The notes under the pieces are model-generated. The model searched no databases, was not told the origin of the DNA, and saw only the letters and a list, made by a program, of their open reading frames with translations. Positions 8,377 to 17,092 of a DNA stretch of 46,069 bases are shown in pieces. This stretch comes from an uncultured bacterium (lineage in GTDB: Bacteria; Muiribacteriota; Ozemobacteria; Ozemobacterales; Ozemobacteraceae). Every line of letters starts with the position of its first letter. Position 1 is the stretch's first letter. Both the position numbers and the translations under genes were made by a program. The stretch covers positions 1 to 46,069 of the forward strand of contig CALEDQ010000012.1 of the NCBI GenBank assembly GCA_937949615.1, in the 5' to 3' direction.

Positions 8377-8667
8377 TTAAATTACTTCAGTCAAAGGCAG
8401 AGCAAACAGTTTAAGACCCTCGCGCAGCTGGCCTGAACGGTAACTGCGCACCCATTTTTTCAGGCCGGCGGCCTTATCGCCGGCGATAGCGACCATGAAC
8501 ACGGCATTTTCGCCGGGCCAGATCTCGTCACTCATGCGGGTGCCACCACCCTGACCAGAGCCGGTCGCCTGCGCCAGCCTGGTGAAACCGGTAATCTGGT
8601 GCGCCTCGAAATAATTCAGTATTTCATCCTGCAGTGTGCTGCTGCAGACAAGGATCAGGAATTCCAT
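8377..8667 (-). CDS. PII-like transporter-associated protein
   Basis: A 96-aa protein with the pattern of a PII/CutA-like ferredoxin fold: a beta strand MEFLILVCSS, a helix TLQDEILNYFEAHQ, a Gly-rich turn GSGQGGGT, then VFMVAIAG and a helix KKWVRSYR. It resembles the PG0541/DUF3240 class of small PII-like proteins encoded at the end of RND efflux operons. Its ATG overlaps the RND stop by one base (TGATG), which indicates coupled translation. By analogy it may sense a small ligand and modulate the pump, but no function has been shown. The family call is moderate; the operon membership is clear. Confidence 0.62.
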   Translation of the reverse strand: MEFLILVCSSTLQDEILNYFEAHQITGFTRLAQATGSGQGGGTRMSDEIWPGENAVFMVAIAGDKAAGLKKWVRSYRSGQLREGLKLFALPLTEVI

Positions 8668-11600
8668 CAGGCTGCCTCCATTTCAATTTTGGGCCGTACC
8701 GGCACCAGCCAGCGACTGAAGAGAGAATAAAGAACCGGCATCAGCAGCAGAGTCATAAACGTCGAAACAACGAGCCCGCCGATAACACTCAAACTAAGTG
8801 GCACCCACACTTCAGAACCTTCACCGGTCGACAGTGCCATCGGCAGCATGCCAAGAACGGTGGTGGCGGTCGTCGACAGAACCGGTCGCAGGCGGCTGAT
8901 GCCGGATTCTACCAACGCCTGTCGCAGCGGCACCTTGCGTCTGATAAGCATGTTGATATAACTGATCAGCACAATACCGTTGTTGACAACGATACCGATG
9001 AGAATCAGAAAGCCGAGCAATGAAACGATCGACAGTCGCGAACCGGTAACAACCAGTGCGAGAATGGCCCCCATGAAACCAAACGGCACGCTCAGACCGA
9101 TAATGAATGGGGAAAGATAAGATTCAAACTGCGAAGCCATGACCATATAGACGAGAATCATGCCGAGAGCGGCGGCCTGAAACAGCAGCAGAAAAGACTT
9201 GCGGCGTTCTTTTTCGTTACCGGCGAATTTCCAGGAAAAGCCCGGCGGAACCGGTATCGACTCGACGATCGCCTGGGCATCACGACTGACATCGCCAGAG
9301 CTGCGGCCATAGACCTGGCCGGTTATCTGCACATAGCGTTCCTGCTCGTTTCTGGTAACACTGGTCGGGCCGAATTCATTGACGATCTGAGCAATGTTGT
9401 CGAGTCTGACCACCTGCCCCGAAGGACTCATCAGCGGTATGCGGCTGATATCTTCGGCCTTGTCGCGGTCGGCTTCGCGCAGGCGCACAACAACATCGTA
9501 TTCTTCGCCGCCTTCTTTGTATTTGACCGTGCTGTTGCCGCTGATGTAGGTTTCGATCGTTTTACCGATATCAGAAACGTTGAACCCGAGCGAAGCGGCC
9601 TTCTGGCGGTCGATGATGACCTGAAGTTCAGGCTGTGCCATGTCCTGACTGATTTCGAGGTCCTTGAGCCCCTTGACTCCGGCAAGCGATGACCTGATCT
9701 GGTTTGCCCATTCAAGAGCGGTTTTGAGATCATAGCCATAGAGATTCAGAGTGAAGCCGGCACCACCGGCCCCCATTATGTTCGCCATTGGATCGCCGGC
9801 ATCGAATCTGACGATACCGCCGGGAATCTTTTCGAGCTCAGGGCGCAATTCTTCGATGATCTGTTTAACACCGCGCTGGCGCTGATCTTTTTTGACCAGT
9901 TTCAGGTTAACCTGGCCCGTATGCGAAAATTCTTTGGAACCGGTCAGCGCCGAACTGGTCGAGTCGGAGCGGCCATAGCGCAGCAACGCCGATTCAAGTT
10001 CCGGCACTTTTTCTTTGACGACATCAACGATTTTGCGGCCAAATTCACCGGTCATTTCAAAACGTGTGGCGATGGGCAGTTCAAATTTAATGGTCAGGCG
10101 ACCCTGATCCTGCTCCGGCATGAAGTCTGCACCAACAATCGTTGCCAGACCGAGCGAAGCGATAAACGATGCTACCAGTGCCCCGACGGTTTTAAGACGG
10201 TTATCGAGCACAAAGTTGATGGCACGCCCATAAAGCAGTTCGGTTTTTTCGAGAATACCGACTTTGCTGACCTCTAGCCGGTTACCTTTAAGAACCGCCG
10301 GTTTGAGTATCTTCGAGCACATCATCGGTGTCAGCATCAATGCAGAAACCAGCGAAGCAAGCAATGCCATGATGATAATCATTGCCAGCTGGCCAAACAT
10401 GATATTGGTCATGCCGGTTGTGAAGATAATCGGCAGAAAAATGACGATCGTAGTGAGGGTTGACGCCATGACCGAGGTGCCCATTTCCACTGCGCCTGAA
10501 ATAGCGCTTTCGCGCGATGAAACCCCCCGCTCGAGGTAGCGTTTGATATTGTCGAGCACGACGATGGCGTTATCGACGACCATACCGATCGCGATCGCCA
10601 GACTCGAAAGAGTTATCTGATTCAGCGTGTAACCGGCCATATACATCAACAGGAAGGTGATGATCAGCGAAGTCGGAATAGTCGTGCAGACGATGATACT
10701 GCCGCGAATATCACGCAGGAAAAACAGAATTACAAAGAAAACTGCGACACCACCGAGCAGCACCGAATTTGTCAGGTTGTTAACCGTATTCTTGATAAAT
10801 TCAGAGGTGTCCATGAACACCTCGATTTTCACGTCTGGGGGAAGCTGGCTGCGAATCTTCTCGAGCTCTTCAAGCACGGCGCCGGCAACCGAAACAGTGT
10901 TGGCGCCTGATTGCTTCTGAACCATGACCCCAACTCCGCGATTACCGTTGATGTAAAAGTCATCATTGCGCTCAAGAAAGCCATCGACAACCTTTGCGAC
11001 ATCGCCAAGGCGAAGAACGCCGGGATTGGTAGCAAGAACCACAGACTCAAGATCAGTAACCCGGGTAAATTTGCCAGGGGTGCGCACAAGATATTCGAAC
11101 TGCCCCTGTTTGATATGGCCACCTGGATTGTCGATATTCTGGCTGCGCAGCAGGCTGACAATCTGAGACCCGGTCAGACCGCTCGCCTGCAGGCGCTCGC
11201 GGTCGAGATCGACAAGAATGCCGCGTTTGTCGCCGCCGCGTTTGATCGCGGTCGCAACGCCCTGCACCCGTTTCAGCGAATCGATAATGCGTCGATCGAC
11301 GATGGTGTCGAGTTTTTCCCAGCTTTCTTCTGCAGTTACGGCCAGCATGATGACCGGAATCATGGAAGTGTTGAATTTGAAAATAAAAGGCTTTTCGGCA
11401 TCTTCGGGCAAGCGCTTTGAAACCAGGTCAAGCTTGTCGCGAATATCGCTGGTAGCCTCGTTCAGGTCAATACCCCATTCAAACTTTACGTTGACGATCG
11501 AGACACCTTCCATTGACTGCGAAGTGATTTCGTCGACATTGGCAACAGTCGAGACGTTCTCTTCGATGATTTCAGTCAATGTCGATTCGATTTCCTGCGG

Positions 11601-11765
11601 CCCGGCGCCCGGGTAGGCAGTAATGATCGAAACCGACGGAATCTCGAAATCCGGCATCAGATCGACGCCAAGCTGGGTCCATGAAAACAGACCAAGGATG
11701 ACCGTGGCCAGAAAGATCATTGTTGTTGTAACCGGCCATTTAACGCCAAAAACCGACAGATTCAT
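8667..11765 (-). CDS. RND efflux permease (HAE1 family)
   Basis: This 1032-aa proton-driven inner-membrane pump has the size and architecture of AcrB-type permeases: an N-terminal TM helix (residues 10-30), a first periplasmic porter/docking domain (about 40-335), a TM2-6 block with the TM4 signature AIGMVVDNAIVVLDN, a second periplasmic domain (about 560-850), and the last TM block ending FSRWLVPV. The DN pair in TM4 replaces the DD of AcrB, as in many non-proteobacterial HAE1 pumps. It exports drugs or lipophilic compounds together with the upstream adaptor and TolC. Its ATG overlaps the adaptor stop (4 nt). The substrate cannot be read from the sequence. Confidence 0.93.
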   Translation of the reverse strand: MNLSVFGVKWPVTTTMIFLATVILGLFSWTQLGVDLMPDFEIPSVSIITAYPGAGPQEIESTLTEIIEENVSTVANVDEITSQSMEGVSIVNVKFEWGIDLNEATSDIRDKLDLVSKRLPEDAEKPFIFKFNTSMIPVIMLAVTAEESWEKLDTIVDRRIIDSLKRVQGVATAIKRGGDKRGILVDLDRERLQASGLTGSQIVSLLRSQNIDNPGGHIKQGQFEYLVRTPGKFTRVTDLESVVLATNPGVLRLGDVAKVVDGFLERNDDFYINGNRGVGVMVQKQSGANTVSVAGAVLEELEKIRSQLPPDVKIEVFMDTSEFIKNTVNNLTNSVLLGGVAVFFVILFFLRDIRGSIIVCTTIPTSLIITFLLMYMAGYTLNQITLSSLAIAIGMVVDNAIVVLDNIKRYLERGVSSRESAISGAVEMGTSVMASTLTTIVIFLPIIFTTGMTNIMFGQLAMIIIMALLASLVSALMLTPMMCSKILKPAVLKGNRLEVSKVGILEKTELLYGRAINFVLDNRLKTVGALVASFIASLGLATIVGADFMPEQDQGRLTIKFELPIATRFEMTGEFGRKIVDVVKEKVPELESALLRYGRSDSTSSALTGSKEFSHTGQVNLKLVKKDQRQRGVKQIIEELRPELEKIPGGIVRFDAGDPMANIMGAGGAGFTLNLYGYDLKTALEWANQIRSSLAGVKGLKDLEISQDMAQPELQVIIDRQKAASLGFNVSDIGKTIETYISGNSTVKYKEGGEEYDVVVRLREADRDKAEDISRIPLMSPSGQVVRLDNIAQIVNEFGPTSVTRNEQERYVQITGQVYGRSSGDVSRDAQAIVESIPVPPGFSWKFAGNEKERRKSFLLLFQAAALGMILVYMVMASQFESYLSPFIIGLSVPFGFMGAILALVVTGSRLSIVSLLGFLILIGIVVNNGIVLISYINMLIRRKVPLRQALVESGISRLRPVLSTTATTVLGMLPMALSTGEGSEVWVPLSLSVIGGLVVSTFMTLLLMPVLYSLFSRWLVPVRPKIEMEAA

Positions 11766-13102
11766 CGTTTTTCCTCCGCGATCATCGGCTTAACCTTCGA
11801 TCCGGTCTTAACGAGCTCGGGAGCCTGGGAAACAACGAGATCACCAGGCTGCAGACCTTCGAGAACCTGGGCAATCGAGCCCTGAATGATGCCAACCTTC
11901 ACCGCAACCCGTTCGGCGGTTCCGTCGCTGCCAACCCGTATTGCAAACATTTCGCCGGCATGGTTGAGCAGAGCATCTTTAAGAATTCTGGTAACATTTT
12001 TTTCGGTTCTGAGGGCAAGATTGATGGTGGCATACATACCAGAGCGCAGAAGGTTTTCGGGGTTTTCAAGTATGACCTCAAACTGACCGGTACGTGTTTT
12101 TGCGGCAATCGCCGGGTAAACTTTGGCAACGATACCTTTAAATTCCTGGTTTACAAGATCCACTCTTACAGAAGCAGCGGTTTCACCGGCTCTTAGAGAC
12201 ATCAGATCTTTTTCGACAAGACTGCCGACAATTTTAACCGGATTCATCTGTTCGAGGCGGAAGATTCTCTGGCCCTGGTTGGCCATTGCACCCGGGTCAA
12301 AGTTGCGCGACGTAATGATGCCGGCAAAAGGAGCTTTAACAAAGGCATTTTCACGCTGCACTTCGGCGGCATTGAGATTCGACTGTGCCTGGAGCAGCTG
12401 CGCATTGCGCATCTTGAGATTAACCTGACCGCTCTGTATGCCATCTTCGGCTTGTCGCACGGTTGATTCTGCGGCGATCAGCTGCGCCTGAATGGCATCA
12501 TGCTGAGCGACGATGTCGTCGAGCTGCTGTTCAGAAACGGCACCTTCCTTGAACAGATCAGCAAAACGTTTGCGGGTAGCCGAAAGGTTGGTTGCCTGAG
12601 CTTTAACTGCAGCCACCTGGGCCCGAGCCGAAACCAGGGCAGACTCAGCCGACTTGAGTTGCACATTCTGGGCATCAACATTGGATTTTGCCACCGAAAC
12701 CGCGGCTTTGGCCTGTTCAAGCTGGGCATCGAGAATACGATGGTCGATTTCAGCAAGAATATCGCCCTGTTTTACCTGTGAACCTTCGCTGACGTTGATG
12801 GCAACAATTTCGCCACCAATCTTTGGGTGAATATCCGCCCCGAGATATGGCAGCACATCACCGGAAGTCTGCAGCATCTGGCTGATTTCGCCAGCTTCAA
12901 CGCGTTGCACGATTACCGGCGGGGCTTTTTCGTCAATCTTGGCAATCGCGGCGATCATGCGAGTTGTCGATGTTCCGGGCAGTGTTGATGATGCCTGGGC
13001 ATGCAGGGGTGAAACTGACTGCGTCAAGCACAGGGCGGCACAGAGCAGCAGTGCGACTGACTTGTTTTGCAGTTTGCATTGGGTATGAAGGTTATTGAAC
13101 AT
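11762..13102 (-). CDS. RND periplasmic adaptor (membrane fusion protein)
   Basis: A 446-aa HlyD/AcrA-type adaptor. A signal or anchor segment (residues 15-36, KSVALLLCAALCLTQ) is followed by a biotinyl-lipoyl half-motif (GGEIVAINVSEGSQVKQGDILAEID), a long alpha-helical hairpin rich in Ala, Gln and Glu (about 125-245), the second lipoyl half (FAGIITSRNFDPGAMANQGQ) and a beta-barrel/MP domain. It bridges the pump and TolC across the periplasm. AAGGAG sits about 10 nt before the ATG. It lies 19 nt after the TolC gene and overlaps the pump gene, so all are in one operon. Confidence 0.92.
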   Translation of the reverse strand: MFNNLHTQCKLQNKSVALLLCAALCLTQSVSPLHAQASSTLPGTSTTRMIAAIAKIDEKAPPVIVQRVEAGEISQMLQTSGDVLPYLGADIHPKIGGEIVAINVSEGSQVKQGDILAEIDHRILDAQLEQAKAAVSVAKSNVDAQNVQLKSAESALVSARAQVAAVKAQATNLSATRKRFADLFKEGAVSEQQLDDIVAQHDAIQAQLIAAESTVRQAEDGIQSGQVNLKMRNAQLLQAQSNLNAAEVQRENAFVKAPFAGIITSRNFDPGAMANQGQRIFRLEQMNPVKIVGSLVEKDLMSLRAGETAASVRVDLVNQEFKGIVAKVYPAIAAKTRTGQFEVILENPENLLRSGMYATINLALRTEKNVTRILKDALLNHAGEMFAIRVGSDGTAERVAVKVGIIQGSIAQVLEGLQPGDLVVSQAPELVKTGSKVKPMIAEEKR

Positions 13103-13121
13103 TGTGATTTGGCTCCTTCGG

Positions 13122-14741
13122 TCAGTTTACGGCCCGCACCAGAATCTCGCGGCCAAGTTTGCCGGTTGCCAGGTGATATGAGGCAACCGCCTGATGGTAA
13201 CTGTGAATTGCCTGCAGATACTGCAGACGTGTTAGCAGATAGGCATTTTCAGCATCGAACAGTTCAACCTGTGTAAACAGACCATTTTTGTAACGAACAC
13301 CGGCAAGACGCAGAGCTTCTTCGGCCTGTTTCAAAGCTTCGCGTTGAGAGGCAACGACTTCTTCGGCAGTTTCGATATTGAGCGATGCTTTTCTGATCTC
13401 GATTTTTGCCTGTTCGATGTTTTCCTGCAGGGCATTTTCGGCAAGAGCCAGGCGCGAATCAGCTTCTTTGAGACGCCCTTTGCGCATACCGCCATCGCTC
13501 AGGGTAAAGTTGGCAACGATACCGGCGCGCCAGTAGCCTTTGCGTTCGTAGTTCCCCATTGAAGATTTCGATGATGGGTCCTGAACCCCGGTCTGGCCAA
13601 AAAGACTGACCACCGGTTGGTTTTCGCTGCGAGCCGAGGCGATGGCTTCGCGGGCAATTTTCACTTCGAGCCTTTTCATGCGCAGGTCTTCGCGTAATTC
13701 GATGGCTTCTGAAGCATCTCTGACCGGATCGATGCTTGCCTTGATCATTTTAAGACGTTCGCTGGTAGTCACTTCAGTGTCGTCCGGCAAATCGAGAACG
13801 CGCAACAGATCGAGGCAGGCGAGTTCGCGCGTATTGGTCTGCTGGCGCAGATCGCTATGAGCTTGAGCCAGGCGCACTTCGGCTCTGAGCACCTCGAACT
13901 GCGACACCTGTTTGTGCTGAAATCGAGCTTTGACGAGATCGTGATGCGCCTGTGCCAGTTCAAGGTTTTTTTCGCTGACCTTTTCAGCTTCGCCGGCAAA
14001 GAGCCACGAGAGCCAGCGCAGGGTCGTTTCAAGTAAAATATTCTGACGAGTAAGAAGATCACCGGACCCGGCGATTGAGCGACCAAGACGGGCTGAGTTC
14101 AATGTTGATTGATCTTTGCCGCTGAGAAAAAGTGGCTGAGTGACTTCGACGTAGGCCGTCTGCGAATCTCTTTTGCCAAGATCGATCGTTTTGCCCCCCG
14201 AAATGCTTTTGGCAACGTCATCGACGCGGGTCTGTGAAAAATTGCCGGTCATACGTGTCCCGAGCAGTGAGCGCGCCTGCAGCACCTGGCCGTTGGCCTG
14301 ATCAATACGCTGGGCGGCAGCGTTTACCTGGCGGTTCCGCAGCAGGGCAATCTTGAGAATATCGCTGATATGTACATCATGCAGCAGGATTCTGCCGTTT
14401 TCGTCAGTTTTGAGAACCGGCGGTTCCGAAAAGTTTTTCCAGAGGTCGGCCGGATCGAAGTCGGGTATGATTTCGTCGGTTTCACTGGCCGTTAACGGCT
14501 TATTTTCGTTTGGCGCCGACGCTGCATTGTATTCGAGTCCTGCAGTTTCAGAGGCAATGACAGAGGCTTCGTGCTCAGAAGCGGCGGTTTGACAAATTGC
14601 AGCCAGACAGAAAAGCAGCGTAAGCATAAATATATGAATAACAAGCGGGTTAACGTGCCAGAAGAGGGGGGCTGTCGCCACCGCTCTGCCACTGATTGCC
14701 TTTGATTTCGGCGAACTTACGAAAACATTTTCCCTGTGCAT
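13122..14741 (-). CDS. TolC-like outer membrane efflux protein (first system)
   Basis: A 539-aa outer-membrane factor. The hydrophobic export segment is unusually far in (residues 33-52, after a 30-residue polar leader), but the ATG at 14741 is supported by AAGGAG 7 nt upstream. Two repeated OEP domains follow, each with long coiled-coil helices (for example LAQAHHDLVKARFQHKQVSQFEVLRAE and ALKQAEEALRLAGVRYKNGLFTQVELFDA, family-typical segments). It forms the trimeric exit duct of the tripartite pump. It is the first gene of the operon and lies directly behind the promoter/operator region at 14794-14865. Confidence 0.9.
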   Translation of the reverse strand: MHRENVFVSSPKSKAISGRAVATAPLFWHVNPLVIHIFMLTLLFCLAAICQTAASEHEASVIASETAGLEYNAASAPNENKPLTASETDEIIPDFDPADLWKNFSEPPVLKTDENGRILLHDVHISDILKIALLRNRQVNAAAQRIDQANGQVLQARSLLGTRMTGNFSQTRVDDVAKSISGGKTIDLGKRDSQTAYVEVTQPLFLSGKDQSTLNSARLGRSIAGSGDLLTRQNILLETTLRWLSWLFAGEAEKVSEKNLELAQAHHDLVKARFQHKQVSQFEVLRAEVRLAQAHSDLRQQTNTRELACLDLLRVLDLPDDTEVTTSERLKMIKASIDPVRDASEAIELREDLRMKRLEVKIAREAIASARSENQPVVSLFGQTGVQDPSSKSSMGNYERKGYWRAGIVANFTLSDGGMRKGRLKEADSRLALAENALQENIEQAKIEIRKASLNIETAEEVVASQREALKQAEEALRLAGVRYKNGLFTQVELFDAENAYLLTRLQYLQAIHSYHQAVASYHLATGKLGREILVRAVN

Positions 14742-14793
14742 ATCTGACTCCTTCGAATAGGAAAAGGTCGTAGAAAAAAACCGAGCTGAAAGT

Positions 14794-14865
14794 TCAACTG
14801 AACTTATCAGTCAGTTGAGACTGACCGGTCAGTCAGTTTTACAATATTATCTGCCTGGTTGTCAA
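14794..14865 (-). promoter_or_regulatory. promoter with two palindromic operator candidates
   Basis: On the minus strand, TTGACA (14860-14865), a 16-bp spacer and TGTAAA (14838-14843) make a promoter for the TolC-MFP-RND-PII operon. A perfect 14-bp palindrome, ACTGACCGGTCAGT (14820-14833), lies at the expected transcription start. A second inverted repeat, TCAACTGA/TCAGTTGA (14794-14818), lies just downstream. The half-site and position suit a TetR-family repressor, but no such gene is in the window, so the repressor must act in trans. The rest of the gap up to 15038 holds no gene, only short inverted repeats such as CCAGATT/AATCTGG (14990-15005). Confidence 0.6.
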
Positions 14866-15038
14866 GATGACAGATTGCAAAGAGTCTCTTTAAATTTAGC
14901 TCCGCGCCCGCAACTGTAAAAACCGTTCGCTTGTCAATCTTCTGTGGTAAAGCCTGGCGTAACAGCCAGAACTTGTGTTTTTATGGGGCCCAGATTAGAA
15001 TCTGGCAGGATCTAATTTTTTTCGCACGGAGATAGAGA

Positions 15039-15701
15039 GTGATAGAATATGCTTTCGAGCTTGAAGGTGGCAAAAGAGTCGGGTTCAAGGTTTTATTCAA
15101 TCGTGTACATGCTGATGACGACAAACCGGGTGCTTATCCACAATGGACACTGTTGAACTTCAAAAGATGCAGCAACTGCACACTTTCGCCAGACCACCAC
15201 ATGTATTGCCCGACAGCGGTCGACATCAAAAATGTTGTCGCAGAGTTTGCCGAGATTTCGTCGATAAAAGAAATGAATGTGGTCGTTCGCATGCAGGATC
15301 GAACCATCAGGAAACAATGTGATGCCCAGACAGGCCTGAACTCTCTGGTCGGGCTTCTAATGGCGACAAGCGCCTGCCCGATTCTGTCAAAACTCAATTC
15401 ACTGGCCCGTTTTCATCTGCCATTCGCTTCATTCAACGAAACGCTTTATCGCACAGTCGGCGACTATCTGATCAAGCAGTATCTGATTAAAAACGAGGGT
15501 GGCCAGCCTGACTTCGAGCTCAAAGGCCTTGAAAAACTCTATCGTGACCTCGCCGAGCTGAACGGTTGTTTTCTTGAACGCTTGAAAGAAGTGGCAAAGC
15601 ATGACTCTTCGATCAATGTAATAGCAAACCTTTCCAGTCTCTCAATGATAGTTCAGTTTTCGATTCACGAACGCCTCAAAGACTTTCGCAGCTTTATCTG
15701 A
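15039..15701 (+). CDS. conserved hypothetical protein with Cys cluster (DUF6901-like)
   Basis: A 220-aa soluble protein that starts at GTG, with GGAG 8 nt upstream. The N-terminal part is beta-rich and holds a Cys/His cluster (CSNCTLSPDHHMYC, residues 44-57), possibly a metal site. The middle has the block SACPILSKLNSLARFHLPFA, then FNETLYRTVGDYL, and the C-terminus is helical. It recalls the DUF6901 family of uncharacterised proteins, but I am not certain of the name. It is transcribed alone, divergent from the efflux operon, and ends in a shared terminator facing the cyclic-nucleotide-binding gene. No function can be assigned. Confidence 0.6.
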   Translation: MIEYAFELEGGKRVGFKVLFNRVHADDDKPGAYPQWTLLNFKRCSNCTLSPDHHMYCPTAVDIKNVVAEFAEISSIKEMNVVVRMQDRTIRKQCDAQTGLNSLVGLLMATSACPILSKLNSLARFHLPFASFNETLYRTVGDYLIKQYLIKNEGGQPDFELKGLEKLYRDLAELNGCFLERLKEVAKHDSSINVIANLSSLSMIVQFSIHERLKDFRSFI

Positions 15702-15716
15702 AACTTCCCGGAAGCA

Positions 15717-15750
15717 AAAGTCGCGCACCGTAAACATGCGCGACTTTTTT
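15717..15750 (+). terminator. Rho-independent terminator between convergent genes
   Basis: AGTCGCGC pairs with GCGCGACT around an 11-nt loop and is followed by six T. A-rich sequence on the other flank lets it also serve the convergent gene ending at 15776. Confidence 0.88.
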
Positions 15751-15775
15751 AAGCTTTTTTGGCAACTGCCTGAAC

Positions 15776-16975
15776 TCAGGTCTTGATATTTTTACGGCCG
15801 GCAAGAATGTTCAGCGATTCTTTAAAACGGTTGTAAACCGCGCGGGAGCGTTGAGTGTAAAAAGCTGCCGGTCGGGCAAGACTAAGCTTGTCGGTTCGTT
15901 TGCTGAGACTCAGGGCCATGGTATTCATGGCTTCGAGCAGCACGCCAAGCTTTTCGTAAAGCATGCCCTTGAGCCGTTTTTCTGAATTTTCACAGAGCTG
16001 GTTGGTGCTCTCTGAGCGCTCGACCATAGCCATCAGCATTTTCGTCATTATTTCTGGCTGCCGGGTGAAGAACTCTTCGACCTGATGCAGCTGCACGACA
16101 ATTGCAGTCAGGTCGGTAGCGCAGACCACATCAGCAGTACGACGCATGTCAGGAACCGGGGCATCAAGGTTGAGAAACACGGCAATCTCACCAATGATGC
16201 TGCCGGGAGTATCAATTCTGATGTTCGGGTTGGCGCCATCGGTAATGACTTCGGCCGCCCCTTCGGTAATAATGAAGAGTTTGTCGCCGATTGTCCCTTC
16301 TTTGCACAGCAGGGTGCCGGCCTTGAACGTCTGCATTTTCACGTCTTTACCGACATGGCCGACGACACCGCAGGCAACTGATGTATTATTGGTCAGACCA
16401 GCATCTGCCTGCTTGAGAATCTCGCGGGAAAGTTCGAAGGCTTTGTGAGCTCGCGCCTGCATAAGGTCAGCATCATTCATGGCGGGAACAAGAGCATTGG
16501 CAACTTCGTTGACGCCAGCCATATAATCTCTTGCAGTCGCCCTGATGAAAGAGTCGAGTTCGACCTCTTCTTTGGCAATTGCGGCAAAATGAGCAAAAAA
16601 CTGTTTCATGTAACGGGCGAACGAAACGCAGGCCCGAACCCCGATTTTCGGATCGGTGGTGATAACCTCTTTGAGAGAAGAATGGTCATCGGCCGGAACC
16701 GAAACTACGGAAGATTCATCAAGGGCAAAAACTGAGAACAGCTGCGGTTTGCCGGTCAGGGCTTCAATTTCGCCGAAGAGTTCCTGGTGTGAGACGATGC
16801 CAATGAGATCGGCCTCATTCAGCATGTGTTTAACGCCAAGTTCCTGTACTGATTTTTTCGAGTACACCTTGGCAAAACGACCTGAGGTAACCTTGAAAAA
16901 CGAAGGAATTACCTGACCCTGAAGAAAGACATGGTCGCCAGGGGAAAACGAACTGGACGTGGACTTTGGAACCAT
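15776..16975 (-). CDS. protein with two cyclic-nucleotide-binding domains
   Basis: This 399-aa protein carries two CNB (Crp-like cupin) domains, about residues 8-105 and 215-325, linked by a helical segment. The second has a good phosphate-binding cassette (GSIIGEIAVFLNLDAPVP, then RRTADV), so it probably binds cAMP or cGMP. The first is divergent (VSHQELFGEIEALTGKPQLFSVFA). No HTH or enzymatic domain follows; the tail is helical and basic, so it is not a Crp transcription factor but perhaps a scaffold or regulatory subunit. I prefer the ATG at 16975, with GTGGGG 6 nt upstream, over a GTG at 16987 that has no ribosome binding site. Confidence 0.82.
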   Translation of the reverse strand: MVPKSTSSSFSPGDHVFLQGQVIPSFFKVTSGRFAKVYSKKSVQELGVKHMLNEADLIGIVSHQELFGEIEALTGKPQLFSVFALDESSVVSVPADDHSSLKEVITTDPKIGVRACVSFARYMKQFFAHFAAIAKEEVELDSFIRATARDYMAGVNEVANALVPAMNDADLMQARAHKAFELSREILKQADAGLTNNTSVACGVVGHVGKDVKMQTFKAGTLLCKEGTIGDKLFIITEGAAEVITDGANPNIRIDTPGSIIGEIAVFLNLDAPVPDMRRTADVVCATDLTAIVVQLHQVEEFFTRQPEIMTKMLMAMVERSESTNQLCENSEKRLKGMLYEKLGVLLEAMNTMALSLSKRTDKLSLARPAAFYTQRSRAVYNRFKESLNILAGRKNIKT

Positions 16976-16985
16976 AAGAAACCCC

Positions 16986-17075
16986 ACAAATTGTACAACT
17001 CTACAAATTTCAACTTATAGCATCGAGTAAAAAGATTATACGACTTTTTTTGCAGAAAGTTTTACAATTGTAAAA
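16986..17075. promoter_or_regulatory. clustered TTGTA/TACAA inverted repeats upstream of the CNB gene
   Basis: The gap holds TTGTACAACTCTACAA (16991-17006) and a perfect 16-bp palindrome TTTTACAATTGTAAAA (17060-17075). They lie between the CNB gene start and the stop of the second TolC gene. They may be operator sites for the CNB promoter, or the second may act as a weak hairpin after TolC. Confidence 0.35.
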
Positions 17076-17092
17076 AAAGTTTCAGAATTTTT

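Noticed and set aside
14880..15038. Cyclic-di-GMP or cobalamin riboswitch
   Set aside because: Hairpins are present, but the conserved cores of these classes are not found.
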